Assembly (NCBI GenBank): GCA_003290165.1
Contig: QNQO01000813.1
Span: 434,001 to 498,000 of the forward strand
Source: Berberis thunbergii
Taxonomy: Eukaryota; Streptophyta; Magnoliopsida; Ranunculales; Berberidaceae
Direction: 5' to 3'
Length of the DNA: 64,000 bases
Below, piece after piece: positions 1 to 12,057 of the stretch (its first letter is position 1; every line of letters begins with the position of its first letter). A program made the translations under genes and the position numbers. The notes under the pieces are model-generated. The model had not been told where the DNA came from. It did no database searches and saw only the letters and a program-made list of their open reading frames with translations.

Positions 1-402
1 CTCATAATTTCTCCTCATCGGAGCGATACTCTGATCTAACTGACGATTCCTCCTTATTAGTCCAAGCAATGGAACTGTCAGGTCCAAGATAAATTTGTGT
101 TCAAATAAAGGAAGAAAATGAAGAAATCCAAGATGAATATTTTTGTTGTAAAGTAGTACCATATTGGAGCGCCGATTACTGAATGTACAGAATCTGATTT
201 GTGAGGAACTGACATTATTTAGATTAAGAGAGTGATCGATAATGTCATTTTCATTCAGTGAGTGAAGAATCTGTGAAGAACCCACTCGTGTCACGTGCTT
301 GTATGAATAATGATCTTGACACGGGTTCTATTATTTTTTTCTTTGAATTTTGAAGCATAAACATAAATGTATAAGAGGTCTATTAGGATCTATGATTAAG
401 TT
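1..402. other. Flank without recognisable gene
   Basis: No reading frame of useful length and no recognised repeat signature. AT-rich plant intergenic DNA that leads into a simple repeat. Confidence 0.5.
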
Positions 403-404
403 TT

Positions 405-406
<2 letters not shown>

Positions 407-478
<72 letters not shown>
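407..478. repeat. (TA)n microsatellite followed by T18
   Basis: About 27 TA dinucleotides at 407-460 run straight into 18 consecutive T at 461-478. It lies about 85 bp outside the left MULE terminus and is probably length-variable. Confidence 0.95.
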
Positions 479-563
479 CATTATGATATTCATAAACAGA
501 GAAGTCTACTTTTGTGAGAAACTTTATTATAGACAACAAAATATTTGATGACATTCGTCATTG

Positions 564-1735
564 CAACAATTCTAGCTGGCCTGGGTCGATCGCCTGGGAG
601 ACTGCCTCGACCCTCCTGGGCACGTGCGCCTGGGAGGGTCTTGGGCACGTGCGGCTCATTTGGAGGCAAAATCAACAATTCTTCAATTTTTTTCATTTTC
701 ACTTTTGGTTTTTGGCTCCAAACAAGAAACCAGAGAAGGAGAAAACCAAAAAACCAGTGAAGGCTCGAACCAGAGAAGGAACCCAGGTTTGGTTTTTCAA
801 GTCCAAAGAAGAAACCAACCACTCTTGCCCTTCACAAGCCTCAAAAGAACAAACTAGAGATCTCGTTCTCACTGCTCTTCTCGTCCAGATTCAAGAACAA
901 ATACAAAGCTTCTCGTACAGATCTCGTCTTCACTGCTGTTCTGGTCCAGATTCAAGAACAAATACAGAGCTTCTCGTCCTCACTGCTCATGCAACGTTTG
1001 AACTCATCGAAAGTGCTAAATGCTTTGTTGGGTGTAGAAGAGGAGACGGTTTGATATGAGATCAACAACAGAGGCGAAACTATAAGGCAGAGTTGTGGTG
1101 TTGAAGACTCTGTATTTGGCTTGCTTGATGTCTGATTTTTCTTTTTCATTGTTGGCTCCAAAGAAGGAGAACCAGATCTCGTCCTTCAACAAACTCAGAA
1201 CTTAGACGCAGATTTTGTCCTCACAAACTCAGATCTCGTCCTCACAAAGCTTTGGTCCTTGTTCTAATTGACGATCCGACCCTTTCAAGGAACAAATCTG
1301 GAACTGGTGAGTGGTGATTGCTCTAATCTTTAACATTTCATCCCAGTTGTTTTGTTTGTGCACTTATACTGTTTGAAGAAATTCCCCAACAATTGAAACT
1401 CTGGGTTTTGTTCTAATCGAATTGAAAGTGTCTTAAAAAAAATGTAATTTTTTGTTTTTATGGCCAAAGCACCACAAGAGAAGATCTGGGTGCTCTCCTC
1501 GCCCCAGTTGTTATTCTGGGTGCCAAAATGTTGAAGATAGGAGAGCACCCAGATCTTCAACATTCCCATTTTTCAATTTCAATTATTATCCAGAATATAC
1601 TACTAATACACTATGGTTTCATCAGTATGGGTGCTTTATGGTTCGGCCAATTGTAAGTGTTGAAGATTCAGAAATTTATCTTGAAATCATAGCTAGAACA
1701 TACATTGCATATGAGAGTGTTTAAAGTTCAGTGAA
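564..1735. repeat. Left TIR of the MULE
   Basis: Inverted copy of 5940-6988. The outermost 100 bases are GC-rich and contain two CACTGC-free G-box motifs, CACGTG at 621-626 and 645-650. The inner part holds a hairpin: an aagatctgggtgctctcctc-like arm near 1481-1500 pairs with gagagcacccagatcttc near 1541-1558. The innermost shared stretch is near 1700-1735 (tgagagtgtttaaagttcag). Long ORFs that read through this TIR (514-1059 plus, 490-822 minus) look like repeat artefacts. Confidence 0.85.
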
Positions 1736-1918
1736 ATGTCATAAGACTTGAGAAACTGTTGGTTTTTGTGTCCTAACATCAAAGTCTTGATTTATTGGAA
1801 ATATTATGTTAGAACACAAATTTAATTATTGCTTGTGATAGAAGGTAATATTACTAGGGCTTTTAGTTGTGCATTTATGTTATAACAGTTGTTGTATGTT
1901 ATAACACATATTTCAGGA

Positions 1919-3579
1919 ATGGATAGTGTAGAAGATAATGAATTGATGGAGAATGAAGAAAATTTAGAAGAGATAATGGATCCTACAGAAGGGATGCAAT
2001 TCAGCAGCATTAATGAGTACCAACGATATTATCATGATTATGGTAATAGAATAGGATTTTCAGTGAAAATAAAGAATACGGAAAAAGATGAAAATGAAAA
2101 ACCTATATTCATTACGCTTGCATGTGGTTGGTCTAGGTAGCATAAAAGTCAATCAAAAAACTGTAAAAAAGCGGGGTACAACTAAATGTGGATGTTTGGC
2201 TAAAGTTAGAGGTAAAATACGCTCTGATGGAACAATGTCAGTGACAAGAGTAACACTTGATCACAATCATGAATTGAGCCCCGGAAAATCAAGATTTTAT
2301 CCAAAAAATAGAGTTATGAGCTTGTTTGTGAAAAAGAAGCTGGATTATAATGATAGGGCGGGTATTAGGCCAAATAAGAGTTTTCTTTCATGTGTGGTTG
2401 AAGCTGGGAGTCATGATATTCTGTTTTTTTCTCAGAAAGATTATTACAATTATCTGGATAGAATAAGGAGGTTGAGGCTTGGGGAGGGGGATGCGGAGGC
2501 CATTCATAACTACTTCCAAAAAATGCAAGCTAACAATGCTGATTTCTTTTATATGTTGGATTTGGACAATAAAGGTAGACTGAGAAATTTCTTTTGGGTT
2601 GATGCATGAAACAGAGCAGCTTACAAGGAGTTTGGAGATGTTGTTACATTTGACACTACATACTTAACAAATAAGTATGAGATGCCATTTGCTCCTTTTG
2701 TTGGGGTGAACCATCACGGTCAGTCAATTCTTTTGGGATGTGGATTGATATGTGATGATACCATTGAAGAGTTTGTTTGGATTTTCCAAACTTGGCTTGT
2801 GTGTATGAATGACAATGCTCCGACGGCTATAATCACTGATCAAGATAGGGCAATGAAGAGAACCGTTGAAATTGTATTTCACAACACACGACACAGATGG
2901 TGCTTGTGGCATATTATGAAGAAGTTGTCTGAAAAGTTGTTCGGTTGCAATCAATATGAGGCAATAAAGTTTGCAATGCAAAGAGCAATTTACGATTCCT
3001 TGTCTCATGAAGAGTTTGAAGTAAATTGGCATGGTTTCATTGAGAAATATTGTCTGTAAGAAAATGATTGGTTGAGAGGATTATATCTTGAAAAATGTGT
3101 TGGGTGCCAACATATCAAAGATCTACTTTTTGGGCGGGGATGTCTTCAACTCAAAGGAGTGAAAGCATGAATGTTTTTTTTTTTTTTATGGTTATGTAAA
3201 TTCGAAGACCACTTTGAAGCAATTCATTGAACAAATGATGATCCCTTGCATTACTCCTTACGCTGCTGAGGATGAAAATAAGACATGCCAAGTTCATGAA
3301 TGGATCACTTTGAAAATGGAGCAACTCAAAACTGATGATGGTGATGAGGGTGTCGATTCACATGGGTTTTTGGAATTTGGCTCCAATACTACTAGTTTTG
3401 GGATGCAATCCAACATTCATAGTCCATTACCGGTTCGTAGCAAATGCCGATGCTTTAATTCAAGGGTGCAATCCACAGTTGAAAAAATTTGTGAAAAGAT
3501 ACAACGGAAAAAAAAACAAGCAAATAAAGATCAGGCCCTTGAGAAGAACGTGGTATGTTTTGCAATATGTGTTTTATGA
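1919..3579 (+). pseudogene. FAR1/FHY3-related MULE transposase, broken
   Basis: Expected role: cut-and-paste transposase of the surrounding element. The start at 1919 (MDSVEDNELMENEEN) opens a FAR1 DNA-binding region (YHDYGNRIGFSV... ) that shifts frame near 2090-2140. The frame continues to 2609 with the typical DHNHELSPGKSRFYPKNR stretch. A TGA at 2607-2609 interrupts the entry to the MULE catalytic core. The core follows at 2682-3059 in the same frame (MPFAPFVGVNHHGQSILLG, then AIITDQDRAMKRTVE and HRWCLWHIMKKL), before a TAA at 3057-3059. After 3214 only the start of the post-core region and a basic C-terminal tail (LPVRSKCRCF) remain. The section that normally holds the SWIM zinc finger appears to be deleted. 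At least two stops and two frame changes make this a pseudogene. Confidence 0.88.
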
Positions 3580-3599
3580 ATATTTAATTTCTTAAGTCT

Positions 3600-5290
3600 A
3601 GAATATTAAATTTTATGTACACGTCATTTGTAGGGTTGTTCCCAAATTGGAATTGAAGGGGTCAGAATATTTGACACCTCATTCATTAAATCCAAATACA
3701 CAGGTTTGTTTTTAATATATTTACTGACGCGTAACTATCACTTATGATTGTTCACTTATGATTTGTATTTGTCAACTTGAAGGATGAAACAATGGGGTCA
3801 CAATCTGGTATTCCAATCTCAGGAACGAATCATTTTTTTTCGTTGCTGTCACAGGTATATAAACCAAGGGGTCGCACTATTTCTTAGTACTAATGTTATT
3901 TTTGCAGTGCAATTATTTATTTATTTATTTTTGCAGCCACCACCTTCAAACAACGACTATAGGTGGTTGTGAATTCAAAATGTTGTAGATCAGTGGCAGT
4001 CATTGTAAGTTTATTAGTGGCAGTCGACTTAAATATGTGCTTATACCTGACATAAACATTCCCTAAAGGGCTGGTTTCATCATTCCATAAACAATCAGAA
4101 AGAACAAAGAGGTTGTGTCAGGCCTCATTTTTTGCTTCTTCTATGATATATATAGGAGGTCAGGCTGCTTGAACACTGAGCATCTGGAATAGTTTCATCA
4201 TTGACATACCTCAATTCTGAGATTCATTTCATTCCAATAATTTTTGGTTTTGAAAAACAGAACTTTTACTTATTAGCCTTGTTTATTTTTGTTTGAAGGA
4301 TATCCAACTGAAAATTCTGCAGCACTGATGCTGCAGCCTATTTGCTGAAAATTATGTAGTTCAATATGTCATTGATTCTGTAGCCTATTTGCTTTGTGCT
4401 GCTGTTGGATCTGTGAAGATTGTTGCTTCTGATAAATGGAACCCAAGGATGGATAAAAAGAGGATTTTTGACTGAAAATATAGTAGATCAATCAACTAGT
4501 TTGGCTTTGATGATGATGTCTTCTTTCAAAGTCTGTAAAGACATATTTGAGTGTATTTATGTGTTTATGGTATGTTGAATGATGGAATTTAGGTATCTCT
4601 GACTTTGTTGATGTTACAATGGATAAATGAAATTGTAGTCATTATATATGTGTTTATAGTTTCACTGTTCACATTAAATGTGAAATATTTCTTGGTTTGT
4701 TCTGTTCTGGTCAAGACTTTGAGGCCCAAGAATGGGATGTAACATTTCGTGAAGTTGAGAAATCAGATTGAGAAAGAAACTCCACTCTGACATTTGTTGA
4801 TGGAAATGATTACATGAGCATCAAAATATGGAAATAGAGTTTCTCAAAAGTACTTCTGAGTGGCTGGTTTGTTCAAAGGAATGGATCTCTGTTATAAATT
4901 TTCAACTGTAACCACAAAGATAAATACAAGGAACACTTGAGTCAGATTAAGATTCATAGTCATAGTTCAAAGGAATGGATCTCTATTATAAATCAACCAC
5001 GCCATTTTAATGCCAAGGTCAGTGTATTTTCTCATTGAACTTCATATGTTGGAATGAGTTTACATTCAATATGATCTAGTTTAAATTTTTTACCAACTTT
5101 ATGATCTGGTGGCATAAACAAGCAAGACAACAAACCACACAAAACAAGCGCATTCGGGTAAGACCCTTTCACTCACACGTAATTTCATCAAACACCTTTT
5201 CATTCAAAACCAAATAACACAAAACAAAATGAACAAAGAAAAGTTGAGTTCCATCATAACTTTATGTACATATTACATTACACATGTTTA
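3600..5290. other. Non-coding interior of the MULE
   Basis: About 1.7 kb between the transposase remnant and the accessory ORF. No ORF with recognisable motifs is visible. It contains short direct repeats, for example caaaggaatggatctct near 4875 and again near 4968. It may include transposase introns, UTR and decayed sequence. Confidence 0.5.
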
Positions 5291-5292
5291 CA

Positions 5293-5757
5293 TCATTCGA
5301 TCAAGAACTTAAGAATTAATAGTACAATTAAAATAATAATTACTATTATTAAAGTGTTTATTAAGTCCTTCGTAAAAGCCCAAGGATCATTGTTCCCTTG
5401 GGTGTCATGTCTGTGATCATTGACTTGAGCGGCTTGATCATTAACTTTGACATCTTCATTGTTGTTTAATTCTTCCCAGTTTTCTCTCGCCACTTCTGAG
5501 CGAACCCACATCTCGTATGATCTTTCAGCTTCGGCAACTGACATAAACCCCTTATAAACAGCACCGCGGTACCCCGATATTGCAGATAAACATGTTGGCC
5601 AATCCAGATATACTCCGAGTCTACAACCATGATAGACGACATATGCTTTGAATGCCATTCCATCATTTAAAAAAAAATTCATAAAAGCAATCATCACACA
5701 AAATTCATTCTCACGGCTTTGCTTCAAAATCACCCAAAACCATCCAAAATTCATCAA
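5293..5757 (-). CDS. RNase H1 N-terminal (viroplasmin-like) domain protein with C-terminal membrane segment
   Basis: Uninterrupted 154-aa ORF inside the MULE, convergent with the transposase. Residues ~37-85 (AYVVYHGCRLGVYLDWPTC followed by GYRGAVYKGFMSVAEAE) match the pattern of the hybrid-binding N-terminal domain of eukaryotic RNase H1, also seen in caulimovirus gene VI. Its hallmarks are the YVV-G--GVY--W--C core and the G-YKGF turn. A polar, Asn/Asp-rich linker follows. Residues ~130-152 are almost entirely I/L/V, with a hydrophobic core LIIVIIILIVLLILKFLIE, so a C-terminal membrane anchor is likely. No RNase H catalytic domain is present. The position mirrors the second gene of autonomous Mutator elements (mudrB-like placement), but I see no homology to MURB. 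The first Met is the ORF limit; the true start could be internal (for example just before the domain). Function unknown. Confidence 0.6.
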   Translation of the reverse strand: MMNFGWFWVILKQSRENEFCVMIAFMNFFLNDGMAFKAYVVYHGCRLGVYLDWPTCLSAISGYRGAVYKGFMSVAEAERSYEMWVRSEVARENWEELNNNEDVKVNDQAAQVNDHRHDTQGNNDPWAFTKDLINTLIIVIIILIVLLILKFLIE

Positions 5758-5939
5758 AAAAAACCTATAGAAAACAATAACTTAATCAACATCTTCCAGA
5801 TACTCGTGGTCTTATAGAGTCTGGGAAAACAAAAACTCAACAAACAATCGTCTGATTTCAAAAGGAAAATGTGTCAAAGTTTAATGCAATATGGCAAAAT
5901 GTGTCATTCAAAAGGAAAATCCCAAATGTTCAACAAACA

Positions 5940-6988
5940 ATCGTCTGAACTTTAAACACTCTCATATGCAATGTCTGAACTTTAAACACTCCCAAATGTT
6001 GAAGATCTGGGTGCTCTCCTCAAAAGTGCACAAAATGGGGTGACGAGAGCACCCATATCTTCAACATTTCATTCAAGATAATTTTGGCACCCAGAACAAC
6101 AACTGGGGTGAGGAGAGCACCCAGATCTTCTCTTGTGGTGCCTTGGCCATAAAAACAAAAAGTTACATTTTTTTTAAGACATTTCAATTCGATTAGAACA
6201 AAATCCAGAGTTTCAATTGTTGGGGAATTTCTTCAAACAATATAAGTACACAAAGAAAACAACTGGGATGAAATGTTAAAGATTAGAGCAATCACCACTC
6301 ACTAGCTCCAGATTTGTTCCTTGAAAGGGTCGGATCGTCAATAAGAAAAAGGACCAAAGCTTTGTGAGGACGAGATCTGAGTTTGTGAGGACGAGATCTG
6401 CGTCTGAGTTCTGAGTTGGTTGAAGGACGAGATCTGGTTCTCCTTCTTTGGTTTCTTCTTTGGAGCCAACAATGAAAAAGAAAAATCAGACTTCGAGCAA
6501 GCCAAATACAGAGTCTTGAACACCACAACTCTGCCTTATAGTTTCGGCTCTGTTGTTGATCTCATATCAAACCGTCTCCTCTTCTACACCCAACAAAGCA
6601 TTCAGCACTTTCGATGAGTTTAAATGTTGCATGAGCAATGACGACGAAAAGCTCTGTATTTGTTCTTGAATCTGGATGAGAAGAGCAGTGAGGACGAGAT
6701 CTCTGGTTTGTTCTTCTGAGGCTTGTGAAGGGCAAGAGTGGCTGGTTTCTTCTTTGGAGTTGAAGGACCAGACCTGGGTTCCTTCTCTGGTTCGAACTTT
6801 CGCTAGTTTTCTCTCCTTCTCTGGTTTATTGTTTGGAGCGAAAAACCAAAAGTGAAAATAAAAAAATTAAGAATTGTTGATTTTGCCTCCAAATGATTCG
6901 CACGTGCCCAAAACCCACCCAGGCGCACGTGCCCAGGAGGGTCGAGGCAGTCTCCCAGGCGCTCGACCTAGGCCAGCTAGAATTGTTG
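5940..6988. repeat. Right TIR of the MULE
   Basis: Inverted counterpart of 564-1735. It contains three copies of the gaagatctgggtgctctcctc motif: one direct at 6001-6021 and two inverted near 6043-6063 and 6110-6133. The left TIR has two. It also has a local duplication of ctgaactttaaacactc near 5945 and 5972. Small indels and substitutions between the two TIRs indicate age. Confidence 0.85.
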
Positions 6989-7175
6989 TTGTCCTTGAGT
7001 CTAAACAGCGTACAAATAAAAATTAATAAAAACTATGGTGTATGTTAAACGAAAACAACGACGGGGGATAGAAAAGTCACAGGAAAGGCCTACTTTGTCA
7101 TTTTCCCAATTTTTTAAGTACTTATTATTTATTCTATTTATTTTGAAATTGGAAACTTGTGAGGTGTATTGTCTC

Positions 7176-7889
7176 TGTTGCACCTAGCGAAAGCGAAACA
7201 AATGCGTAACACAATTGATAGTTGCAAAAGAAAATAATAACTCCAAAGTATAAACAAGGCAATGTAAAGTAAATGAAAATAAATAAAACGCATACCGCAC
7301 AAACAATTTAACGTGGTTCGACAAGTTTGCCTATTTTCACGGGTAAAGAGAATAGCTTCACTAGTGAGATCGAAAAATACAAATGGAGAGAGCTACACAA
7401 CGTCAATGACCTTAAATACACACGTGTTTAAACGATACCACACATATACGCACGGTGCGTATATCTATCTCAAACAAAACAAATGAATTCTCTCTCTCTT
7501 CATTTTTCTCTCTTCTCTCTCACCTATAAACAAAGGAAGGGGTTGAAAAACCCTTACTTCTCACAAAACTCACAAAGCTCACAAATGGAAGAACCATGTA
7601 GAGGAAAAAGGGGGAACCCCTTTTTTTATAGCCACCAAGGGCGGCGTAGTGAGGTTGTGATGGAGAGTTCCATCACCTTTTTCTCATTTCCCTTTTCTTC
7701 ATTTCCAGCCAGATCCAACCAACAATCTAGCAATTCCATCCAACAATCATCTTCATCCAGCTAACCCCCAACTTGATTCACTGCCGACAAGCAAGATCCA
7801 GCTTGATCTGCTGCCGAAAAACCGAAATTCAGGTTATTCTATAACTTTGATTTTCAATATTTTGCTATTGCTTTTTCCATATTTCAACA
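7176..7889 (-). repeat. 3' LTR of the copia element
   Basis: Plus strand begins tgttgcacctag and ends tttcaaca, so in element orientation it starts TGTTGAAA and ends AACA. Homologous to 12058-12785 over its length. Shared blocks include tgcataccgcacaaacaatt and ctccaaagtataaacaag. Confidence 0.9.
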
Positions 7890-7971
7890 ATTCTCCACCT
7901 CGGTAAAGATTTCACAAATATGAGCCGATTACACAAGCATTATCCATTTTTGCCCTTCACACCCCAAATGG

Positions 7972-9435
7972 GATTCAACACACACGAAGGATATTGATCA
8001 AGTCCAAACAATGTTGGAACTTGATCCCATAAACTATCTTTGTCAACATATCTGCAGGATTCTTTTTGGTGTCAATATTCTTCAGTAAGATGTCACATTC
8101 TTCAATGATTTCTTGCACAAAGTTAAAATGAACATCAATGTGCTTTGTACGTGCATGATGAACTTGATTCTTCGCCAAGTAAATGGCACTCACACTATCA
8201 CAGAAGACATCTAGATGATCTTGTACCACACCAAAGTCATCAAGCAATCCTTGAAGTCAAATTGTTTCCTTAACGACTTCTGTAGCTTCCATATACTCGG
8301 CTTCAGTTGTAGACAACTGTAGACTGTAACGTAGATTTCCAACTTACTGGTCTTTTAGCAAGAGTAAAGATATAATCAGTAGTTGAACATTGCTTATCCG
8401 GATCTCCTGCATAATCAAAATCCACATAACCAACACAATGTTGATCATTACTCACGTCCTTCTCAAAAAGTAAACCAACACCTATTGTACCCAGGATGTA
8501 CCGTAGAATCCATTTTACCGCTTCCCAGTGTCCTTTGTCTGGATCATGGATATATCGACTTACCATATTGACTGCCTATGAAATGTTGGATTTCATACAC
8601 ACCATTGCATACATTAAGCTTCCCATTGCATTTGCATATGGCACTTGAGCCATATATTTTCATTCATCATTAGTACTAAGAGACATAGAAGCTGAAAGCT
8701 TAAAGTGAGGGGAAAATGTGTAATAACTGATTTTGTGTTGTCGTTCATCCCAAATCGTTGTAACACCTTCTTCAAATACACTTGTTGAGACAAGCTCACA
8801 TTTCCCTTCACCATGTCTCTTTGAATTTCCGTGTGAAGGATCTTCTTAGCTTCACCAAAATCATCTCAAACTGAGTTATCATCTGGCATTTCAACTTATC
8901 AATCTCATACTTGCTCTTGGAGGCTATAAGCATATCATCTACATATAAGAGCAAACATATAAAAGGAACCATCACAAAACTTTCATAAGTAAACACAATG
9001 ATTATAATGGCTTCGAGTATACTTCTGACCTAGCATAAACTGATCAAACCACTTGTACCACTATCTTGGAGACTACTTCAACCCGTACAAGGACTTGTTT
9101 AGTCTACACACATAATATTCTTTTACTGTATCCTTAAACCCACCTTGCTGAGTCCTATAGATCTCATATTTTAATTCACCATGCAAAAATGCAGTTTTCA
9201 TATCTAATTGAGCTAACTCAAGATCAAATTATGCAACCAAGGCTAGCAAAATTCAGATGGAAGAACGTTTCACAACTAGATAAAAGACTTCATTGTAGTC
9301 TATACCCTCCTTCTGAGCATAACATTCTACAACTAACCTTGCCTTGAAGCCCACACCATCACTAAGAGATCCTTCTTTCTTTGTGTATACCCATTTGCAC
9401 CCAATAGCTTTCTTACCTTTCGGTAAGCTACACAA
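7972..9435 (-). pseudogene. copia reverse transcriptase and RNase H
   Basis: Minus-strand pieces in copia order. RT start is near 9435 (KKAIGCKWVYTKKEGSL). The RT catalytic motif LLLYVDDMLIASKS is intact near 8950. The RT-RNase H connection is at 8614-8814, and RNase H at 7975-8566 (HCVGYVDFDYAGDPD, then VFCDSVSAIYLAKN and HARTKHIDV). Reading needs several frame changes, and stops separate the blocks, so no polyprotein is possible. Confidence 0.9.
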
Positions 9436-9518
9436 TTCTCATGTTTCATTCTTGTGAAGAGATGCAATCTCTTCATCCTAGCCTTCTGCCATTGTTCACC
9501 GTCGGTACTTTGAATTGC

Positions 9519-11110
9519 TTATTTATAGGTAGAAGGCTCTTCATCCTCAACTATTGGAAGTGCATAGGCGACACAATCACTAAACCTTTGAGGACGTTTT
9601 ATATTCCTCTTTGGCCTACTTATTGTAGTTGACTTTTGAATTGGAGTCTCTGGAACATCATCAACTAAATCTACTACAGTCTCACTATTTGTGTCATCAT
9701 CTGCACCCACTGTGGAATCAGTAGGTACTACATCTATATATACAAGACTAACTGAAACACGTAGAGTAGCATCAATCTCCACCTGCTGCGAATTCTCTAT
9801 ATTCGAACTTTCCACCTGCTGAGAGTTCTTCAGCTTCAACATAGAAGCCTCATCAAAAGTCACATCCCTGCTAATAAAAATCTTCTTGGATTCAGGAACC
9901 CACAACTGATAGCCTTTTACACCATCCACAAAACCCAAGAAAATAGCTTTCTTGGCTTGAGGATCTAACTTACTTTCTTGAACATAAAAGTAAGTAGGAC
10001 AACCAATGATATGTAATCTATCAAAATCATTAGCGAGATTCTCAGACCATACCTAGATAGTTGTTTTTCCATCGATCGCTGCCTCATGCAGCCTGTTGAT
10101 GAGATGACAGACATATGTCATAGCCTCATCGCAAAATATTTTGCCCAATCCAGCATTGGACAACATACATCGAACCTTCTCCAGCAATGTACTGTTCAAG
10201 CGTTCTATCACCCCATTCTGATCCGAAGTACCTCTAACCGTGAAGTGTCCGATAATTCTATCATCCTGACAAACTTGCAAGAACAGATCAACTTTGTATC
10301 CACCTCCATTATCTGAACGAAGTCTTCTGATCTTTCTGCCAGTCCGAGTTTCAATAATTTTTTTTCCACTTCAGAAACACATTTAAGACTTCATCTTTAT
10401 GCTTTATGGTGTACACCCACACACGTCTTGAATAATCATATACAAAAGTGACGAAATAGCGCATATTTTCAATGATGCTTGCTTGGCAGGTCCCTAAACG
10501 TCCGAGTGAACATAATCAAGAGTCCCATGAGTACGATAGTGGTGACAAACTTGACTCTTGTCTGCTTGACTATTATACAATGTTCACAAAGTTCTAACTT
10601 GCTAGTCTTAGCACCTTTTGACAAACCTTGTTTTACAAGAGTTGGCATATTCTTCATACCAACATGCCCTAAACACACGGGCCACAATCTGGAGTATCAC
10701 AAGTAGTGCTTGCAGTCTCATTATCTGCAACATCAACCATAATTGTATTCCCAGTCATGAAATACAAATTACATTTTTTGATTGCCTTCATCACCACCAT
10801 TGCACTAGACACAACCTTGAGAACACCATCACACCATCAAACATTGTTATCTTTTAACCTTTGGTATCCAAGGAACCCACAGAGATAAGATTCTTCTTGA
10901 AAGTAGGAACATACCTGACCTTTTTCAAATCCTGAACTATACCATGAAACATCTTGAGCCGGATTGTACCTATCCCTTCTGTTTTTCATACCTTATCATT
11001 ACCCATCAGAATAGCTCCACCATCTAGCATTTTAAAGTTAAAAAACTAGTCCCAATGGAGACACATATGATAAGTGCAACCCAAATCAACAATCCGCTCG
11101 TCAATGGAAC
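9519..11110 (-). pseudogene. copia protease, GAG-pre-integrase and integrase
   Basis: Near 11090 the protease active-site region reads IVDLGCTYHM, so the catalytic D-S-G has become D-L-G. The GAG-pre-integrase zinc-binding block is at 10469-10687 (CLGHVGMKNMPTLVKQGL, then CEHCIIVKQTRVKF). The integrase core end is at 10053-10280 (FTVRGTSDQNGVIERLN). The integrase C-terminal part is at 9519-9938 (GYQLWVPESKKIFISRDVTF). Stops and frameshifts lie between blocks. The loss of the protease serine is a single visible change, compatible with a C-to-T transition. Confidence 0.88.
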
Positions 11111-11215
11111 ACATTAACGTTAATATAGATAAGGAATACTTATCAGAATCTTAAACACTACGCTCGGCAACATTCACATTGGTGCGTTTCTTCTCATTTT
11201 CTTTGGCTTTTACTT

Positions 11216-12000
11216 TTAGACAATCTTTGACTCAATGCCATTTTTATGACAGTAAGCGCATTCATTTATCACCAGAGCCTTTGACCCACTTCTCGATTTG
11301 GATCGAGATTTATCTCTTTTAAAGCCATATTTTTTACTTTTCGATCTTCCTTTCGCAGTCAATACTTCAAACGCTACATCCCTATGGACTTTGACGTCCA
11401 TCTTCCTATTCTCATAATTGAGCAACGCTGTAGCAATCTCATCATAATTTAATGATTTTTTTTCCCGTTAACAAAGTTGTCATGAGATGCTCATATTTAA
11501 GGGAATTCAAAAGGCACAAAACCTTATAATTCTCCAGAACAATTTCTTTTAAATTCAATAGGTCGACAATTAGCCTATTGAATTCATCCATATGCTTAGA
11601 CAAAGTAATATTTTGTCTCATATTCATTAAAAAATATGCTCAATGACGAAGAATTTATTTTGAATACTCTTCGTCATATACTTGTCTTCCAACTCTTTTC
11701 ATAATACTTTAGCGGAGGTTTCATTCACAACGAAGTATATTATTCCTTCGCTAAACACAGTCGAATAAACCCACATGCTTGCCGATTAAACTTGTTCCAA
11801 ACTTTTTCTCCCTTGGCGTCCGACTTATCTCCTAAAACATTATCTAAATTTTGTTGTGTGAGCACATCCAATACTTCACGTTGCCACATGCCGAAATTGT
11901 TCTTCCCGTTGAACTTTTTGAATTTACCGACTGTAGCGGTAATCATTTTCGAATTGGAACTTGAACTTGATGTCTCTGTCATGTTCTTCAATACCTTCAT
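11216..12000 (-). pseudogene. copia gag
   Basis: Starts at the Met at 12000, about 40 bp after the primer site, and reads into KKFNGKNNFGMWQREVLDVL, the usual copia gag opening. A second block at 11442-11627 (SKHMDEFNRLIVDLLNL) and a third at 11216-11425 carrying the zinc-knuckle start CAYCHKNG follow in other frames. The knuckle reads CAYCHKNGIESKIV, so its His and third Cys are not in place. Non-functional. Confidence 0.88.
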
Positions 12001-12039
12001 GCAAAACTACCAATTCACAAACGAACCCTAGGAAATGAC

Positions 12040-12055
12040 CTGGTTCTGATACCAA
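12040..12055 (-). other. Primer-binding site, tRNA-iMet
   Basis: In element orientation ttggtatcagaaccag follows the LTR end by two bases. This is the plant initiator-Met tRNA 3'-end complement with one mismatch (usual tggtatcagagccagg). Confidence 0.9.
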
Positions 12056-12057
12056 TT

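Larger units (their letters stand above)
564..6988 (+). mobile_element. FAR1-type Mutator-like element with long TIRs
   Basis: A complete MULE of about 6.4 kb. The outer end at 564 (caacaattctagctggcc) is matched in inverted orientation at 6971-6988, and the match continues inward for about 1.1 kb. The flanking 9-mers are tcgtcattg (555-563) and ttgtccttg (6989-6997). They agree at 7 of 9 positions and abut the TIR ends, as expected for an aged 9-bp MULE target duplication. Inside are a plus-strand transposase related to FAR1/FHY3 (broken) and a minus-strand accessory ORF. About 1.7 kb between them (3600-5290) has no recognisable coding. Transposase decay suggests the copy is immobile unless helped in trans. 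Termini are placed by eye to within a few bases. Confidence 0.85.

Noticed and set aside
514..1059. 181-aa plus-strand ORF, overlapped by a minus-strand ORF
   Set aside because: It lies in the MULE inverted repeat, begins outside the element, and has no domain. It is a read-through of the TIR.
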